The notes: generated by a model from the sequence alone, not told the origin. 47,111 nucleotides of DNA from an uncultured Collinsella sp. (GCA_902475245.1 CABRYP010000016.1:1-47111), one strand, 5' to 3'; shown: positions 13,702 through 23,552, numbered from the stretch's first letter. Program-made: numbers and translations.

Positions 13702-16416
13702 ATGGCAAAAGTCCGTGTGTCCACCCTGGCCAAAGAGTTCGGCATGACCTCCAAGGAACTGATGGGTCATCTCGCCGAAATGAAGATTCCCGCTAAGTCC
13801 GCTTCCTCCGCCCTGGAGGACGCTTACGTCGCCATGGTCCGCAAGCAGCTCGCCTCGGTGATCGAGGCCCGCGCCAAGGAAGTCGAGGCCGCCAAGCAGG
13901 CCGAGGAGGAGGCAGCCGCCGCCGAGGAGGCAGCGCGCGCTGCCGAGGCCGAGCGTGAGCGCATCGCCGCCGAGAAGGCACGCGAGGAGGAGCGCCGCCA
14001 GTTCGCCGCCGCCCAGGCTGCCGAGGAGGCCGCCCGCGCCGAGGCCGAGGCCAAGAAGAAGGCCGAGCAGGAGCGCCTTGCCCGCGAGAAGGAGGAGGCT
14101 GCCCGCGAGGCCCAGCGCCGCGCCGTCCCCGCTTCCGACTCCGGTTCGCGCTTCCGTTCGCTGCTCGACCAGATTGCCGCACAGGAGACCGTGCTCAAGG
14201 AGAAGAAGGACGCCGAGGCGAAGGCCAAGGCCGAGCGCGCCTCCGAGCGCGGCAACCGTCGTGGCGGCAACAACGACCGTCGCGGTGGTCGTCGTAACGA
14301 TCGCAACGCCTCCGACAGCAACTCCGAGCGCAACGCCTCCGAGAGCCGTCCGCGCAGCCATCGCACCAACGCTAGCAACAACGTCGCTGCCGGCATGGAC
14401 TTCCCCAACCCCGATAAGCAGGGCAAGGGCAAGAAGCGCAAGGGCGGTCACGGCAACGATGAGGACCATTACAGCCGCATGGCTCGCGAGGCCGAAGAGT
14501 ACAGCCGCGAGAAGGTGCTCGAGGAGGCCCGCGCCGCCGTCGAGGAGGCCTCTCGCGAGTCCACCGGTCGCCGCAAGAAGCGCAAGGAGAAGCGCGAGCG
14601 CGAGGCTGCTAAGGCTCAGGAGGAGCGCAAGATTGAGGAGGCGCTGGCCCAGGGCGTGAACCCCGAGGAGCTCGACGCCATCAAGGTCTCCCAGGGCGTT
14701 ACCGTCCAGGAGCTCGCCGAGGCGCTCGACGTTCCGGCCAACGACATCATCAAGCGCCTGTTCCTGCTGGGCACGCCGCTTACGATGACGCAGTCCATGT
14801 CCGACGACCTCGTCGAGCTCGTTGCCGACGACCTGGGCCGTCAGATCAAGATCATCACCCCCGAGGAGGAGAACACCTTCTCGTTCTACGACGATCCCGC
14901 CGACCTTAAGCCCCGCGCCCCGGTCGTCACCGTCATGGGTCACGTCGACCACGGCAAGACGAGCCTGCTCGACGCCATCCGCCACACCGGTGTCGCTGCC
15001 GGCGAGGCGGGCGGCATCACTCAGGCCATCGGCGCTTCGCAGGTCATGATCAACGACCGCAAGATCACCTTCATCGATACCCCGGGCCACGCCACCTTTA
15101 CGGCTATGCGTGCCCGCGGCGCCAAGGTGACCGACATCGTCATCCTAATCGTGGCCGCCGACGACGGCGTCATGCCTCAGACCATCGAGTCGATCAATCA
15201 CGCCAAGGCCGCCGGCGTACCCATCGTCGTCGCCGTCAACAAGATCGATAAGCCGGGCGCCAACCCCGACCGCGTGCGCCAGGAGCTCACCGAGTACGGC
15301 ATCATCCCCGAGGAGTGGGGCGGACAGAACATGTTCGTCAACATCTCGGCCAAGCAGAAGATCGGTATCGACGACCTGCTCGAGACCGTGCTGCTCCAGG
15401 CCGACGTGCTCGAGCTCAAGGCCAACCCCGACACCTTTGCCTCCGGTAACGTCCTCGAGGCTAAGCTCGACAAGGGCCGCGGTTCGGTTGCCACGGTTCT
15501 CGTGACACGCGGTACCCTGCACGTGGGCGATACGCTGGTCGCCGGCCTTACCTACGGCCGCGTCCGCGCCATGCTCGATCCTAAGGGCAATGCCGTCACC
15601 GAGGCCGGCCCCTCCGACGCCGTCGAGATCCTGGGCCTGCAGTCCGTGCCCAACGCCGGTGACGAGTTCCGCGTGTTCGAGGATGAGCGCGAGGCTCGCG
15701 CCCTGGCGGATGAGCGTTCGCTCAAGGCCCGTATCGAGGAGCAGAGCCGCGTGAAGCACGTCACGCTCGAGAACCTCTTCGAGACCATCGCCGATGCCGA
15801 GGTCAAGGAGCTCAACCTGATCATCAAGGCCGACGTCCAGGGTTCCATCGAGGCCCTTCAGGACTCGCTCGACAAGATGGATCAGTCCGAGGTCCGCATC
15901 AACACGATCCACTCCGCCGTCGGTGCCATCAACGAGACCGACGTCGTCCTGGCCGATGCCTCCAACGCCATCATCATCGGCTTTGGCGTGCGTCCCGACG
16001 GCAAGGCCCGCTCCGCCGCCGAGCGCGAGGGCGTCGAGATCCGTTGCTACGACGTTATCTACAAGTGCCTCGAGGAGCTCGATGCTGCCCGCATCGGCAT
16101 GCTCAAGCCCACCGAGGTCGAGGTCTCCACGGGTACCGCGACCGTCCTGGACACCTTCAAGGTGCCCAAAGTCGGTATCGCCGCCGGTGTCCGCGTGGAG
16201 GAGGGCGAGATCGCCGCGACCGATTCCGTGCGCCTGGTGCGTGACGGCATCGTGGTCTTCAACGGCAAGATTGCCTCGATGCGCCACTACAAGGACGAGG
16301 CCAAGAGCCTCAAGAGCGGCTCCGAGGGCGGTATTGGCCTGGAGAACTTCCAGGACATCAAGCCTGGCGACACCATTGAGGGCTACCGCATCGACCAGGT
16401 TGCCCGTACCGAGTAG
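13702..16416 (+). CDS. infB: Translation initiation factor IF-2
   Basis: GTPase that brings initiator tRNA to the 30S subunit and promotes subunit joining. Residues 1-50 form an IF2N domain (KVRVSTLAKEFGMTSKELMG). A long, highly charged Ala/Glu/Lys/Arg region (about 55-310) includes a basic Arg/Asn/Gly-rich stretch at about 175-235. A second IF2N-like segment (VSQGVTVQELAEALDVP) precedes the G domain: G1 is GHVDHGKT (413-420), followed by DTPGH and NKID. Domains II to IV complete the 904 residues. ATG at 13702; the ribosome site is a modest AAAGGGTAGGTGA. It is 91 bases after nusA, with a small GGCACC/GGTGCC hairpin between. Confidence 0.97.
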   Translation: MAKVRVSTLAKEFGMTSKELMGHLAEMKIPAKSASSALEDAYVAMVRKQLASVIEARAKEVEAAKQAEEEAAAAEEAARAAEAERERIAAEKAREEERRQFAAAQAAEEAARAEAEAKKKAEQERLAREKEEAAREAQRRAVPASDSGSRFRSLLDQIAAQETVLKEKKDAEAKAKAERASERGNRRGGNNDRRGGRRNDRNASDSNSERNASESRPRSHRTNASNNVAAGMDFPNPDKQGKGKKRKGGHGNDEDHYSRMAREAEEYSREKVLEEARAAVEEASRESTGRRKKRKEKREREAAKAQEERKIEEALAQGVNPEELDAIKVSQGVTVQELAEALDVPANDIIKRLFLLGTPLTMTQSMSDDLVELVADDLGRQIKIITPEEENTFSFYDDPADLKPRAPVVTVMGHVDHGKTSLLDAIRHTGVAAGEAGGITQAIGASQVMINDRKITFIDTPGHATFTAMRARGAKVTDIVILIVAADDGVMPQTIESINHAKAAGVPIVVAVNKIDKPGANPDRVRQELTEYGIIPEEWGGQNMFVNISAKQKIGIDDLLETVLLQADVLELKANPDTFASGNVLEAKLDKGRGSVATVLVTRGTLHVGDTLVAGLTYGRVRAMLDPKGNAVTEAGPSDAVEILGLQSVPNAGDEFRVFEDEREARALADERSLKARIEEQSRVKHVTLENLFETIADAEVKELNLIIKADVQGSIEALQDSLDKMDQSEVRINTIHSAVGAINETDVVLADASNAIIIGFGVRPDGKARSAAEREGVEIRCYDVIYKCLEELDAARIGMLKPTEVEVSTGTATVLDTFKVPKVGIAAGVRVEEGEIAATDSVRLVRDGIVVFNGKIASMRHYKDEAKSLKSGSEGGIGLENFQDIKPGDTIEGYRIDQVARTE

Positions 16417-16427
16417 GGGGTAGCGCT

Positions 16428-16838
16428 ATGAAGCAAACGCAGGCAACCCGCCGTTTAGGCGAGCAGCTTCGCGAGAAGCTCGGTTATATCCTGCTCTTTG
16501 AGGTTTCCGATCCGCGTCTCGACCTGGTCACCCTGACCGCGGTCGAGGTCGCGGTGGACCGTTCGTTCGCGCGCGTGTACGTGTCGTGCGACGCGAGCCG
16601 CTACGAGGAGGTCATGGAGGCGCTCGCCAGCGCCAAGGGCCGCATTCGTAGCCTGTTGGCCCGCTCGCTCGATTGGCGCGTCACGCCCGAGCTCGATTTT
16701 CGCATCGATCGCTCGACCGATGAGGCCGAACGCATCACGCGCGCGCTGGAAAACGTTCCCGCCACGCTTGCGATCGAAAAGGACGAGGACGGCTATCCCA
16801 TAGCGGATGCCGCCCAGGAGGCAGCTTTAGATGAGTAA
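16428..16838 (+). CDS. rbfA: 30S ribosome-binding factor RbfA
   Basis: Binds immature 30S subunits and aids maturation of the 16S rRNA 5' end. The 136-residue product has the RbfA KH-like fold pattern: TRRLGEQLREKLGYILLFEVSDPRL, then a VTLTAVEVAVDRSFARVYVS core and a C-terminal helix LDFRIDRSTDEAERI. The ribosome site TAGGGGG lies just upstream of ATG 16428, 11 bases after the infB stop. It overlaps the next gene by eight bases, so translation is probably coupled. Confidence 0.94.
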   Translation: MKQTQATRRLGEQLREKLGYILLFEVSDPRLDLVTLTAVEVAVDRSFARVYVSCDASRYEEVMEALASAKGRIRSLLARSLDWRVTPELDFRIDRSTDEAERITRALENVPATLAIEKDEDGYPIADAAQEAALDE

Positions 16839-17874
16839 TTCCGCCGACCTCGCATCGTGCGAGTCTGCAGATATTCAGCGACGCATCCTCGAGCTCATCG
16901 AGGGTGCGTCCTCCATTGCGATTTCGGGACATACGTCTCCCGATGGTGACGCCCTGGGCTCCGTGCTGGGTCTGGGCTTATCGCTTATGAAGTTTTTCCC
17001 CAACAAGGACATTGCCCTGCTGCTGGCAGACGATGACCCGGTTCCGCGCATCTACCGCTTTATGGAGGGTGCCGACCGTCTGGTGCCGGCACCTGCGTAT
17101 ACCGGCAATCCGGACCTGTTCATCTCAGTGGACGTGCCGGTCGTCGAGCGTCTCAATTATTCCGCCGAGGTGTTGCGTCGTTCGGCTCACGTGGCGTGCT
17201 TTGACCATCACCCGGCGCGCGAGGAGTTTGCCGAGGTCAGCCTTAGGTGTGTCAATGCCGCTGCTTGCGCCATGATTATCGATCGCTTTTTGGCCGATTG
17301 CGGCATTACTGCAAGCGATAGCATCGCCACCTGTCTGCTGTGCGGCCTGGTCACCGATACCGGTCGTTTTCAGTATCAGAACGCCGACGCTGCCGCGTTT
17401 CATGCCGCCTCGCGTCTGGTGGCGCACGGTGCCGATCCGGCGCGCGTCGCGCTCGAGGTCTACCAGAGCATGCGTGTCGAGTTCTTGCACCTTAAGTCCA
17501 TCGTCATGGGTCGCATCAAGACGGTCGCGCACGGGCGCGTGGCGTATAGCTATGCGTACGAAAGTGACCTTAAGGAATGTGGCGTCACCTCGGATGAGTG
17601 CGACGGCCTGGTCGATGTGGTGCGCTCGGTGATGGGCGTCGAGGTCTGCCTGTTCCTTAAGGGCATCGAGGGCGATTCTAAGGTGCGCGGCAACCTGCGC
17701 TCCAAGGGCGATCTTGATGTTTCCGAGATTGCGGCCAACTTTGGCGGAGGTGGGCACCACGCTGCCGCCGGCTTTACCAACGCCGGAACGATTTCCGAGA
17801 CGCTCACCGCGGCACTTCCCATGCTGGCCGAGCTGGTAGGGGAGGACCCCGCTTCGGTGACCGTCGAGCTCTAA
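16831..17874 (+). CDS. nrnA: DHH-family phosphoesterase, NrnA-type nanoRNase/pAp phosphatase
   Basis: Probably degrades very short RNAs (2-5 nt) and may dephosphorylate pAp. The manganese-binding DHH motifs are present: GHTSPDGDALGS, the SVDVP strand, FDHHPAR and VTDTGRFQY. The C-terminal DHHA1 substrate-binding domain ends with FGGGGHHAAAG. Length (347 residues) is typical. ATG at 16831 overlaps rbfA by eight bases, with AGGAGG before it. Its place between rbfA and truB is common in Gram-positive and actinobacterial genomes. Which of the two activities dominates cannot be read from the sequence. Confidence 0.88.
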   Translation: MSNSADLASCESADIQRRILELIEGASSIAISGHTSPDGDALGSVLGLGLSLMKFFPNKDIALLLADDDPVPRIYRFMEGADRLVPAPAYTGNPDLFISVDVPVVERLNYSAEVLRRSAHVACFDHHPAREEFAEVSLRCVNAAACAMIIDRFLADCGITASDSIATCLLCGLVTDTGRFQYQNADAAAFHAASRLVAHGADPARVALEVYQSMRVEFLHLKSIVMGRIKTVAHGRVAYSYAYESDLKECGVTSDECDGLVDVVRSVMGVEVCLFLKGIEGDSKVRGNLRSKGDLDVSEIAANFGGGGHHAAAGFTNAGTISETLTAALPMLAELVGEDPASVTVEL

Positions 17875-17889
17875 CTTTTTGGATGGTAC

Positions 17890-18822
17890 ATGGCTCGTCG
17901 TACACCTTCTCAACTTAATATGCTGCTCGCCGTCGATAAGCCGGTGGGCTGCACGTCCCACGACGTGGTTTCGCAATGCCGACGCGCCCTCCATGAGCGG
18001 CGCGTCGGTCATGCCGGAACGCTCGACCCCATGGCATCGGGTGTCATGGTGGTGGGCGTAGGCCAGGCAACGCGTCTGCTGGGCATGCTCACGCTCGATA
18101 CCAAAAGCTACGTCGCCGACATTTCGTTTGGCGTCGAGACCAATACCGATGATGCGGAGGGCGAGGCCGTCCGCATAGTGCCCATTGCCGCCGACTTGCG
18201 CGATCCGGCCTATGCCCGCGAGCGCCTGTGCGCCATGCTGGGCCCTCAGATGCAGGTGCCGCCGGCGTTTTCGGCCATTTCGGTCAACGGCGTGCGCGCC
18301 TATAAGGCTGCGCGCGAAGGCAACGCCGTTGAGTTGCCCCCGCGTCCGGTCGAGGTGTACTCCGCTCACCTGATTGCCGTGAGCGGCGAGGGCGAAGCGT
18401 GCGTTTGGACCGTGGCGTTTTCGGTGAGCAAGGGCACCTATATCCGTGCGCTCGCTCGCGACCTGGGTCGTGCCTGCGACAACGCGGCACATATTTCCGC
18501 ACTACGCCGTACGGCCTCCGGTGTTGTTTCCATCGGTGCCTGCCATGCGGTCGAGGAGCTTTCTGCCGAGTCCGCCGCGGGCTTTGCCTTAGATCCCATT
18601 GCGGCACTGGGCGCCACGCGCGTCGACTTGCCGGGCGATCTTGCCGACGATCTGCTGTGCGGACGTCGTATTCCTATTGAGCGCGCGCTTGCGAGCTTCG
18701 ATGCCTCGAAGGCGCCGTTTGCGCTGGTGCTCGATGGCGGGCTCAAGGCGCTTGCCCGTATCGAGGGCGGTCGCTTTGTTATGGAGCATGTCTTTCCGCA
18801 GGCGATCGGCGGTGTTCGATGA
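17890..18822 (+). CDS. truB: tRNA pseudouridine-55 synthase
   Basis: Converts uridine 55 in the T-loop of tRNAs to pseudouridine. The family signature RVGHAGTLDPMASGVM contains the catalytic Asp46; KPVGCTSHDVV near the start and YIRALARDLG further on are also typical. The C-terminal region (about 235-310) is a PUA-like domain. ATG at 17890, 15 bases after the preceding stop, with GGATGG before it. Its stop overlaps the ribF start (ATGA), so the two are translationally coupled. Confidence 0.95.
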   Translation: MARRTPSQLNMLLAVDKPVGCTSHDVVSQCRRALHERRVGHAGTLDPMASGVMVVGVGQATRLLGMLTLDTKSYVADISFGVETNTDDAEGEAVRIVPIAADLRDPAYARERLCAMLGPQMQVPPAFSAISVNGVRAYKAAREGNAVELPPRPVEVYSAHLIAVSGEGEACVWTVAFSVSKGTYIRALARDLGRACDNAAHISALRRTASGVVSIGACHAVEELSAESAAGFALDPIAALGATRVDLPGDLADDLLCGRRIPIERALASFDASKAPFALVLDGGLKALARIEGGRFVMEHVFPQAIGGVR

Positions 18823-19826
18823 TGCTGACCTCCCACGAGCTCGCGCGTTTTTTTTTCGCGGGCGAGTCGGATGAGGCCCGCATCGTCGCCGCCGATGCAT
18901 TTGATGATTGCGCGTGCCTGGGCGCCGCGTCGATCGCCATCGGTGTGTTCGATGGCGTGCATCGGGGGCATCACGAACTGATCGACGCGGTCGTTCGCGA
19001 TGCGCGTGACCACGGCTGCAAGGCGGTCGTGGTCACCTTCGATCCCGACCCGGACGTGGTGGTGAGCCCTTCGCCCGCTCAAAAATTGATGACGACGGCT
19101 GACCGTCTGCATGCCCTGGCTCTCACCGGGGTCGATGCGGTCGTGGCCGTTCCCTTTACGCCCGCGGTGGCGGCACTTGACCACGTAGGCTTTCTTAAGT
19201 TGCTTTCGCGCGTCGTCGATATCCGCTCGATTCGCGTGGGTAGCGACTTTAGGTTGGGCCGCGGCGGTGCCTCGGGCGTTGCCGAGATGCAGGCGTGGGG
19301 TGCCGAGCGCGGCGTTGACGTCTATGGCCACGAGCTACTGTGCGTCGATGGACAGACAATCTGCGCCACCCGGATTCGCCAGGAGCTGTGCCAGGGTCAT
19401 GTTGAGCTTGCCGCCGAGCTGCTCGGCCGCCCGTACATGCTGCGCGGTATTGTTGCCGGCGGTCGTCACCAGGGTTCCGACATGGGTTTTCCCACGGCAA
19501 ACATCCAGGTGCCCGAGGGCATCCAGGTTCCTGCCGATGGCGTCTACGAGGGCCTGGTGCTGGTCGATGATACCGTATGGCCCGCTGCCGTCAACGTGGG
19601 CCTGCCGCCGACGTATGCCGACGATGCTGCTTCGGCGCATCTCGAGGCCAACTTGATCGGGTATGCGGGCGACCTGTACGGCGCCTCGGTTTCGCTGGCG
19701 TTTACGCGCTGGCTGCGCCCGTCGCGCGTGTTCGATTTGCTGGACGAGCTTATTGCGACCGTCGAGGGTAATATTGACGATATCCGTCATCATTTGGGTG
19801 AGCAGGGGGTGAGCATCCGTGATTAG
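18819..19826 (+). CDS. ribF: Bifunctional riboflavin kinase/FAD synthetase
   Basis: Makes FMN and FAD from riboflavin. The N-terminal nucleotidyltransferase domain has GVFDGVHRGHHELI and VVTFDPDPDVVV, and the adenylyl-transfer motif CATRIRQEL. The C-terminal flavokinase domain (about 185-335) has GRPYMLRGIV, GFPTANI and PADGVYEG. Length of 335 residues is normal, although a short extra N-terminal part precedes the nucleotide-binding motif. That part is encoded across a run of nine T (18848-18856, residues RFFFA), unusual in such GC-rich DNA. ATG at 18819 overlaps the truB stop; its own stop overlaps dnaG by eight bases. Confidence 0.93.
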   Translation: MMLTSHELARFFFAGESDEARIVAADAFDDCACLGAASIAIGVFDGVHRGHHELIDAVVRDARDHGCKAVVVTFDPDPDVVVSPSPAQKLMTTADRLHALALTGVDAVVAVPFTPAVAALDHVGFLKLLSRVVDIRSIRVGSDFRLGRGGASGVAEMQAWGAERGVDVYGHELLCVDGQTICATRIRQELCQGHVELAAELLGRPYMLRGIVAGGRHQGSDMGFPTANIQVPEGIQVPADGVYEGLVLVDDTVWPAAVNVGLPPTYADDAASAHLEANLIGYAGDLYGASVSLAFTRWLRPSRVFDLLDELIATVEGNIDDIRHHLGEQGVSIRD

Positions 19827-21933
19827 CGATGAGGAAAAAGACCAGGTGCGCGCTGCGTCCGACCTGGTTGCCATCGTGCAGGAAACGGTTGAGCTCAAGC
19901 CCCGCGGCCATGAGTTTTGGGGTTGCTGCCCCTTCCATGGCGAAAAGACCCCGTCGTTTCACATTATCCCCGCCACGCAGGTGTGGCACTGCTTTGGCTG
20001 TGGCGAGGGCGGCGATGTCTTCACCTACATCATGAAGCGCGAGAACCTGAGCTTCCCTGAGTCGATTCGCTACCTGGCCGACCGTGCCGGCATTGAGCTG
20101 CACGATACCGGCGCCTATCGCGAGCGCGGCACCAAGCGCGCCCGCATCTATGACCTGTGCGCCGAGACCGCCCAGTTCTATCACACCATGCTTATGCGCG
20201 GTAAGGACAGCCGTCCGCGCGAGTACTTTGCCAGCCGCGGTATGGGCGGCGACGTCTGCCGCCGCTACTGCCTGGGCTTCGCTCCGGGTCGCAACGCGCT
20301 GGTGTCGCATCTGTCGCAGGCGGGCTTTACCCCGCAGGAGATGATCGACGCCAACGTGGCCGTGAGCCGTGGGCGCGGGCGGCTTGCCGATCGTTTTTAC
20401 GACCGCGTGATGTTTCCCATTTTTGACGAACAGGGTCATAACATCGCCTTTGGCGGGCGCATTATGGGCGACGGACAGCCTAAGTACCTCAACACCGCCG
20501 AGACGAGCGTGTTCCATAAAAAGCGAAACCTCTACGGCTTTAACTGGGCTAAGGAGTTTATCGTCGCGCAGGATACCGCCATCGTGGTGGAGGGATATAC
20601 CGACTGCATCGCCTGCTGGGAGGCGGGGATTAAAAACGTCGTCGCCACGCTGGGCACGGCGCTGACGGAACATCACGTAAAGACGCTCACCCGCTTTGCC
20701 AAACGCATCGTGTATATGTTCGATGGCGACGCCGCCGGTCAAAAGGCCGCGCGCCGTGCGATTCAGTTTATCGAGCAGGATTCGATGGACCTGCGCTGCG
20801 TGGTGCTTCCCGACGGCAACGACCCCATGGAGTTCATCACCGCGCATGGTGGCGAGGCGTTGCAGGCGCGTATCGACGCCGCCGAGCCCCTCATGGACTT
20901 TGTGTACCGCTCACTGCAGGAGTCGAGCGACATTACCACGCCGGGCGGTCGTGCCAAGGCGCTCGAGGATGCGCTGACGCTCATCTATCCGCTGCGCGAT
21001 AGCTACATGATCGATACGTACTTTATCCAGATTGCCGACCTGCTGGGGTTGGATTTGGAGACGGTGCGTTCGAGCTCGGGCCGTGTGTTTCGTGATGTTG
21101 CCAAACGCGAGGACGCCGAGCGTCGTCGCGAGCAGAACTACGAGCGCCAGCGGGCACAGGCCGAGCGTGCAGGCGGCGCGGGCGGTCGAGCGTCTGGTTC
21201 GCAGGGGGCGTCTCGCGGTGCTTGGGCGTCGGGGGTGACGCCGTCGGTGTCCACGCCGGTCGAGGAAGAACCGTACGACTATGTTCCGCTCGAGGCCTAC
21301 GGGGCCGCGCCGGTCGAGGTCGTCGACGATATGCCGCCGATCGATGTGCCGGTTGGTATGGATGGCGCGGCGCCGGTTGCCGACACAGCGGGCGCGTCTG
21401 AGGCACCGACGATGCCGATCGTGCTGACCGACCTGGAACGAAAGTCTTTGGCGGGGGAGCGCGAGCTGCTGACGATGCTCACGAGCTACCCCGATCTGTT
21501 CCGCACGTATGCCGACCGCATCTGCTCGATCGAGTGGGTGGATCCGCGCCACGAGTCCATCGCGTGGGCCGTGCTCGCGACGCCGCCGGGCACCGACCCC
21601 ACGGCGTGCATGGATGCGGCGCGCGCGGTGTGTCCCGAGGCAGCGTCGCTTGTCAGCGCCGGGCGCATTTCGTCGACGAGCAAGCACCCCACCGAGACGA
21701 ACATCGTGTTTATGCTCGATACCCTCGAGCTCTACACCATCAAGCGCCGCATGCGCGCCGCACAGGCCAAGCTTCGCCAGGACCGGTCGCTCGACGATGA
21801 GGCGCGCCGTGTGCTGACGATGCAGGCGATGCAAGATTCTCAGCGCCAGCGCGAGCTCCAAAAGTCGATCGGCGGCGTGGCAGATCCGTTTCGTTTGATT
21901 GGTTTGGAGACAGCGGGCGCCGACCAAGCCTAG
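19819..21933 (+). CDS. dnaG: DNA primase
   Basis: Synthesises RNA primers for chromosome replication with the replicative helicase DnaB. The N-terminal CHC2 zinc site is C37-x2-H40-x17-C58-x2-C61 (CCPFH, CFGCGEGG). The catalytic core and TOPRIM domain follow, with VVEGYTDCIA and the acidic YMFDGDAAG. A low-complexity Ala/Gly/Pro-rich linker spans about residues 440-540, then a helical C-terminal domain for helicase binding. The 704-residue length is somewhat above the usual 600, because of this linker. The start is GTG at 19819, overlapping ribF, with AGGGGGT before it. It lies upstream of rpoD as in the classical macromolecular synthesis operon. Confidence 0.95.
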   Translation: MISDEEKDQVRAASDLVAIVQETVELKPRGHEFWGCCPFHGEKTPSFHIIPATQVWHCFGCGEGGDVFTYIMKRENLSFPESIRYLADRAGIELHDTGAYRERGTKRARIYDLCAETAQFYHTMLMRGKDSRPREYFASRGMGGDVCRRYCLGFAPGRNALVSHLSQAGFTPQEMIDANVAVSRGRGRLADRFYDRVMFPIFDEQGHNIAFGGRIMGDGQPKYLNTAETSVFHKKRNLYGFNWAKEFIVAQDTAIVVEGYTDCIACWEAGIKNVVATLGTALTEHHVKTLTRFAKRIVYMFDGDAAGQKAARRAIQFIEQDSMDLRCVVLPDGNDPMEFITAHGGEALQARIDAAEPLMDFVYRSLQESSDITTPGGRAKALEDALTLIYPLRDSYMIDTYFIQIADLLGLDLETVRSSSGRVFRDVAKREDAERRREQNYERQRAQAERAGGAGGRASGSQGASRGAWASGVTPSVSTPVEEEPYDYVPLEAYGAAPVEVVDDMPPIDVPVGMDGAAPVADTAGASEAPTMPIVLTDLERKSLAGERELLTMLTSYPDLFRTYADRICSIEWVDPRHESIAWAVLATPPGTDPTACMDAARAVCPEAASLVSAGRISSTSKHPTETNIVFMLDTLELYTIKRRMRAAQAKLRQDRSLDDEARRVLTMQAMQDSQRQRELQKSIGGVADPFRLIGLETAGADQA

Positions 21934-22043
21934 ATGTTGTGGTCAACCAGCGTATTTGCGCCTATATCCAGTCTGAATTTTGGGTATAGACGTCAATGTG
22001 TGTGCTAAAGTAATGAGTCCTGTGGACTATGAAGGGAGAATCT

Positions 22044-23390
22044 GTGCCAAAAAAGAGTGAGAGCACGGGTACTGGGCTGGAATCCTACGTTGCAAAGCTC
22101 ATGGGCAACGGCTCAAACAGGACTTCGGTAACCGAGGACGAGATTCAGGTCGCCCTGAAGGATATCGATGTGTCTGACGAGCAGCTCAACGCGGTGTATT
22201 CCGCGCTGCGCAACAGCGGCATCCAGATTATCTCCGCGAGCGGAAACGACGACGCCCCCATTGACGTCGACGATGACGATAACGATAGCAATACCGACGA
22301 TTTCGATGACGACGAGCACGATTCCGGCTCGCTCGACGATCACGAGCTTAAGATGGCCCGTCAGGCCGACGCCGAGATGGGTTCTTCCAAGAGCAAGAAG
22401 AAGCGCACCGTGCGCACGTCCCGTTCGCGCTCGCGCGTGCGCGGTATCGATGCCTCCACGGTAATGCTGACCGGCGACCCGGTTCGTATGTACCTTAAGG
22501 AGATCGGTAAGGTCGACCTGCTGACCGCCTCCGAAGAGGTCGATCTGGCCATGAAGATCGAGGCCGGTCTCGATGCCACCGAGAAGCTCGAGGCCGCCGA
22601 GGCGGGCGAGATCGAGCTCACCCGCGCCGAGATGCGTCGCCTGACCCGTATCGAGAACGTCGGCCTCGAGGCCAAGCAGGCGCTCATCAGCGCCAACCTG
22701 CGCCTGGTCGTCTCCATCGCCAAGCGCTACGTTGGTCGCGGCATGCTGTTCCTGGACTTGATCCAGGAGGGCAACCTCGGTCTGATCCGCGCCGTCGAGA
22801 AGTTCGACTACCAGAAGGGCTTTAAGTTCTCCACGTACGCCACGTGGTGGATCCGTCAGGCTATCACGCGTGCTATCGCCGACCAGGCCCGTACCATCCG
22901 TATTCCCGTGCACATGGTCGAGACCATCAACAAGCTCGTCCGCGTGCAGCGCCAGCTTCTTCAGGACCTGGGTCGCGACCCGACCCCCGAGGAGATCGGT
23001 GCCGAGATGGACATGAGTGCCGACCGTGTCCGCGAGATCCAGAAGATTTCGCAGGAGCCCGTGTCGCTCGAGACTCCCATCGGCGAGGAAGAGGATTCCC
23101 AGCTGGGCGACTTCATCGAGGACTCCCAGGCTATCGTTCCGCCCGATGCCGCCAGCTTCTCCATGCTGCAGGAGCAGCTCACCCAGGTGCTCGACTCACT
23201 TGCCGATCGCGAGCGCAAGGTTATCGAGCTGCGCTTTGGCCTTGTCGACGGACATCCCCGTACGCTCGAGGAGGTCGGCCGCGAGTTTGGTGTCACGCGC
23301 GAGCGTATTCGCCAGATCGAGTCCAAGACCCTGGCCAAGCTCCGTCACCCGAGCCGTAGTAGCAAGCTCAAAGACTACATCGAAAGCTAG
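22044..23390 (+). CDS. rpoD: Primary sigma factor RpoD (sigma-70 family, group 1)
   Basis: The housekeeping sigma factor, which directs RNA polymerase to -35/-10 promoters. A short acidic region (residues about 75-110, rich in Asp) stands in for region 1.1. Region 1.2 is DPVRMYLKEIGKVDLL; region 2 includes AKRYVGRGMLFLDLIQEGN and FSTYATWWIRQAITRA; region 3 includes IRIPVHMVETINKL; region 4.2 ends with LEEVGREFGVTRERIRQIE. I prefer GTG at 22044, six bases after AAGGGAG, to the in-frame ATG at 22029, which has no ribosome site. A 110-base gap separates it from dnaG, room for its own promoter. Confidence 0.96.
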   Translation: MPKKSESTGTGLESYVAKLMGNGSNRTSVTEDEIQVALKDIDVSDEQLNAVYSALRNSGIQIISASGNDDAPIDVDDDDNDSNTDDFDDDEHDSGSLDDHELKMARQADAEMGSSKSKKKRTVRTSRSRSRVRGIDASTVMLTGDPVRMYLKEIGKVDLLTASEEVDLAMKIEAGLDATEKLEAAEAGEIELTRAEMRRLTRIENVGLEAKQALISANLRLVVSIAKRYVGRGMLFLDLIQEGNLGLIRAVEKFDYQKGFKFSTYATWWIRQAITRAIADQARTIRIPVHMVETINKLVRVQRQLLQDLGRDPTPEEIGAEMDMSADRVREIQKISQEPVSLETPIGEEEDSQLGDFIEDSQAIVPPDAASFSMLQEQLTQVLDSLADRERKVIELRFGLVDGHPRTLEEVGREFGVTRERIRQIESKTLAKLRHPSRSSKLKDYIES

Positions 23391-23401
23391 TCAAGCAAGA
23401 A

Positions 23402-23435
23402 GCGCCCTCAAGCACACCCGCTTGGGGGCGCCTTT
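23402..23435 (+). terminator. Terminator of rpoD
   Basis: GCGCCCTCAAG (23402-23412) pairs with CTTGGGGGCGC (23421-23431), then ctttatg. A second hairpin, TTGGGG/CCCCAA with GTC/GAC flanks, follows at 23441-23464. Together they separate the rpoD operon from the tRNA promoter. Confidence 0.7.
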
Positions 23436-23494
23436 ATGTAGTCGTTGGGGACGCCCCCAATGACTAGGTCGGAAAAATTCTCAAAAAAAAGTTC

Positions 23495-23522
23495 TTGCCC
23501 TGAGCTGATTCGTCCGTATAAT
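23495..23522 (+). promoter_or_regulatory. Promoter of the tRNA-Asn pair
   Basis: TTGCCC (23495-23500), a 16-base spacer and a perfect TATAAT (23517-23522). It lies 30 bases before the first tRNA and is the closest match to the consensus -10 in the window. Confidence 0.75.
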
Positions 23523-23552
23523 AAACTTCGTTGCTTGAGAGCACGCACCTAT

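Noticed and set aside
13663..15090. 475-codon minus-strand frame opposite infB
   Set aside because: Leu/Ala/Gly runs mirror the Glu/Ala/Lys-rich IF-2 linker; not a membrane protein gene.
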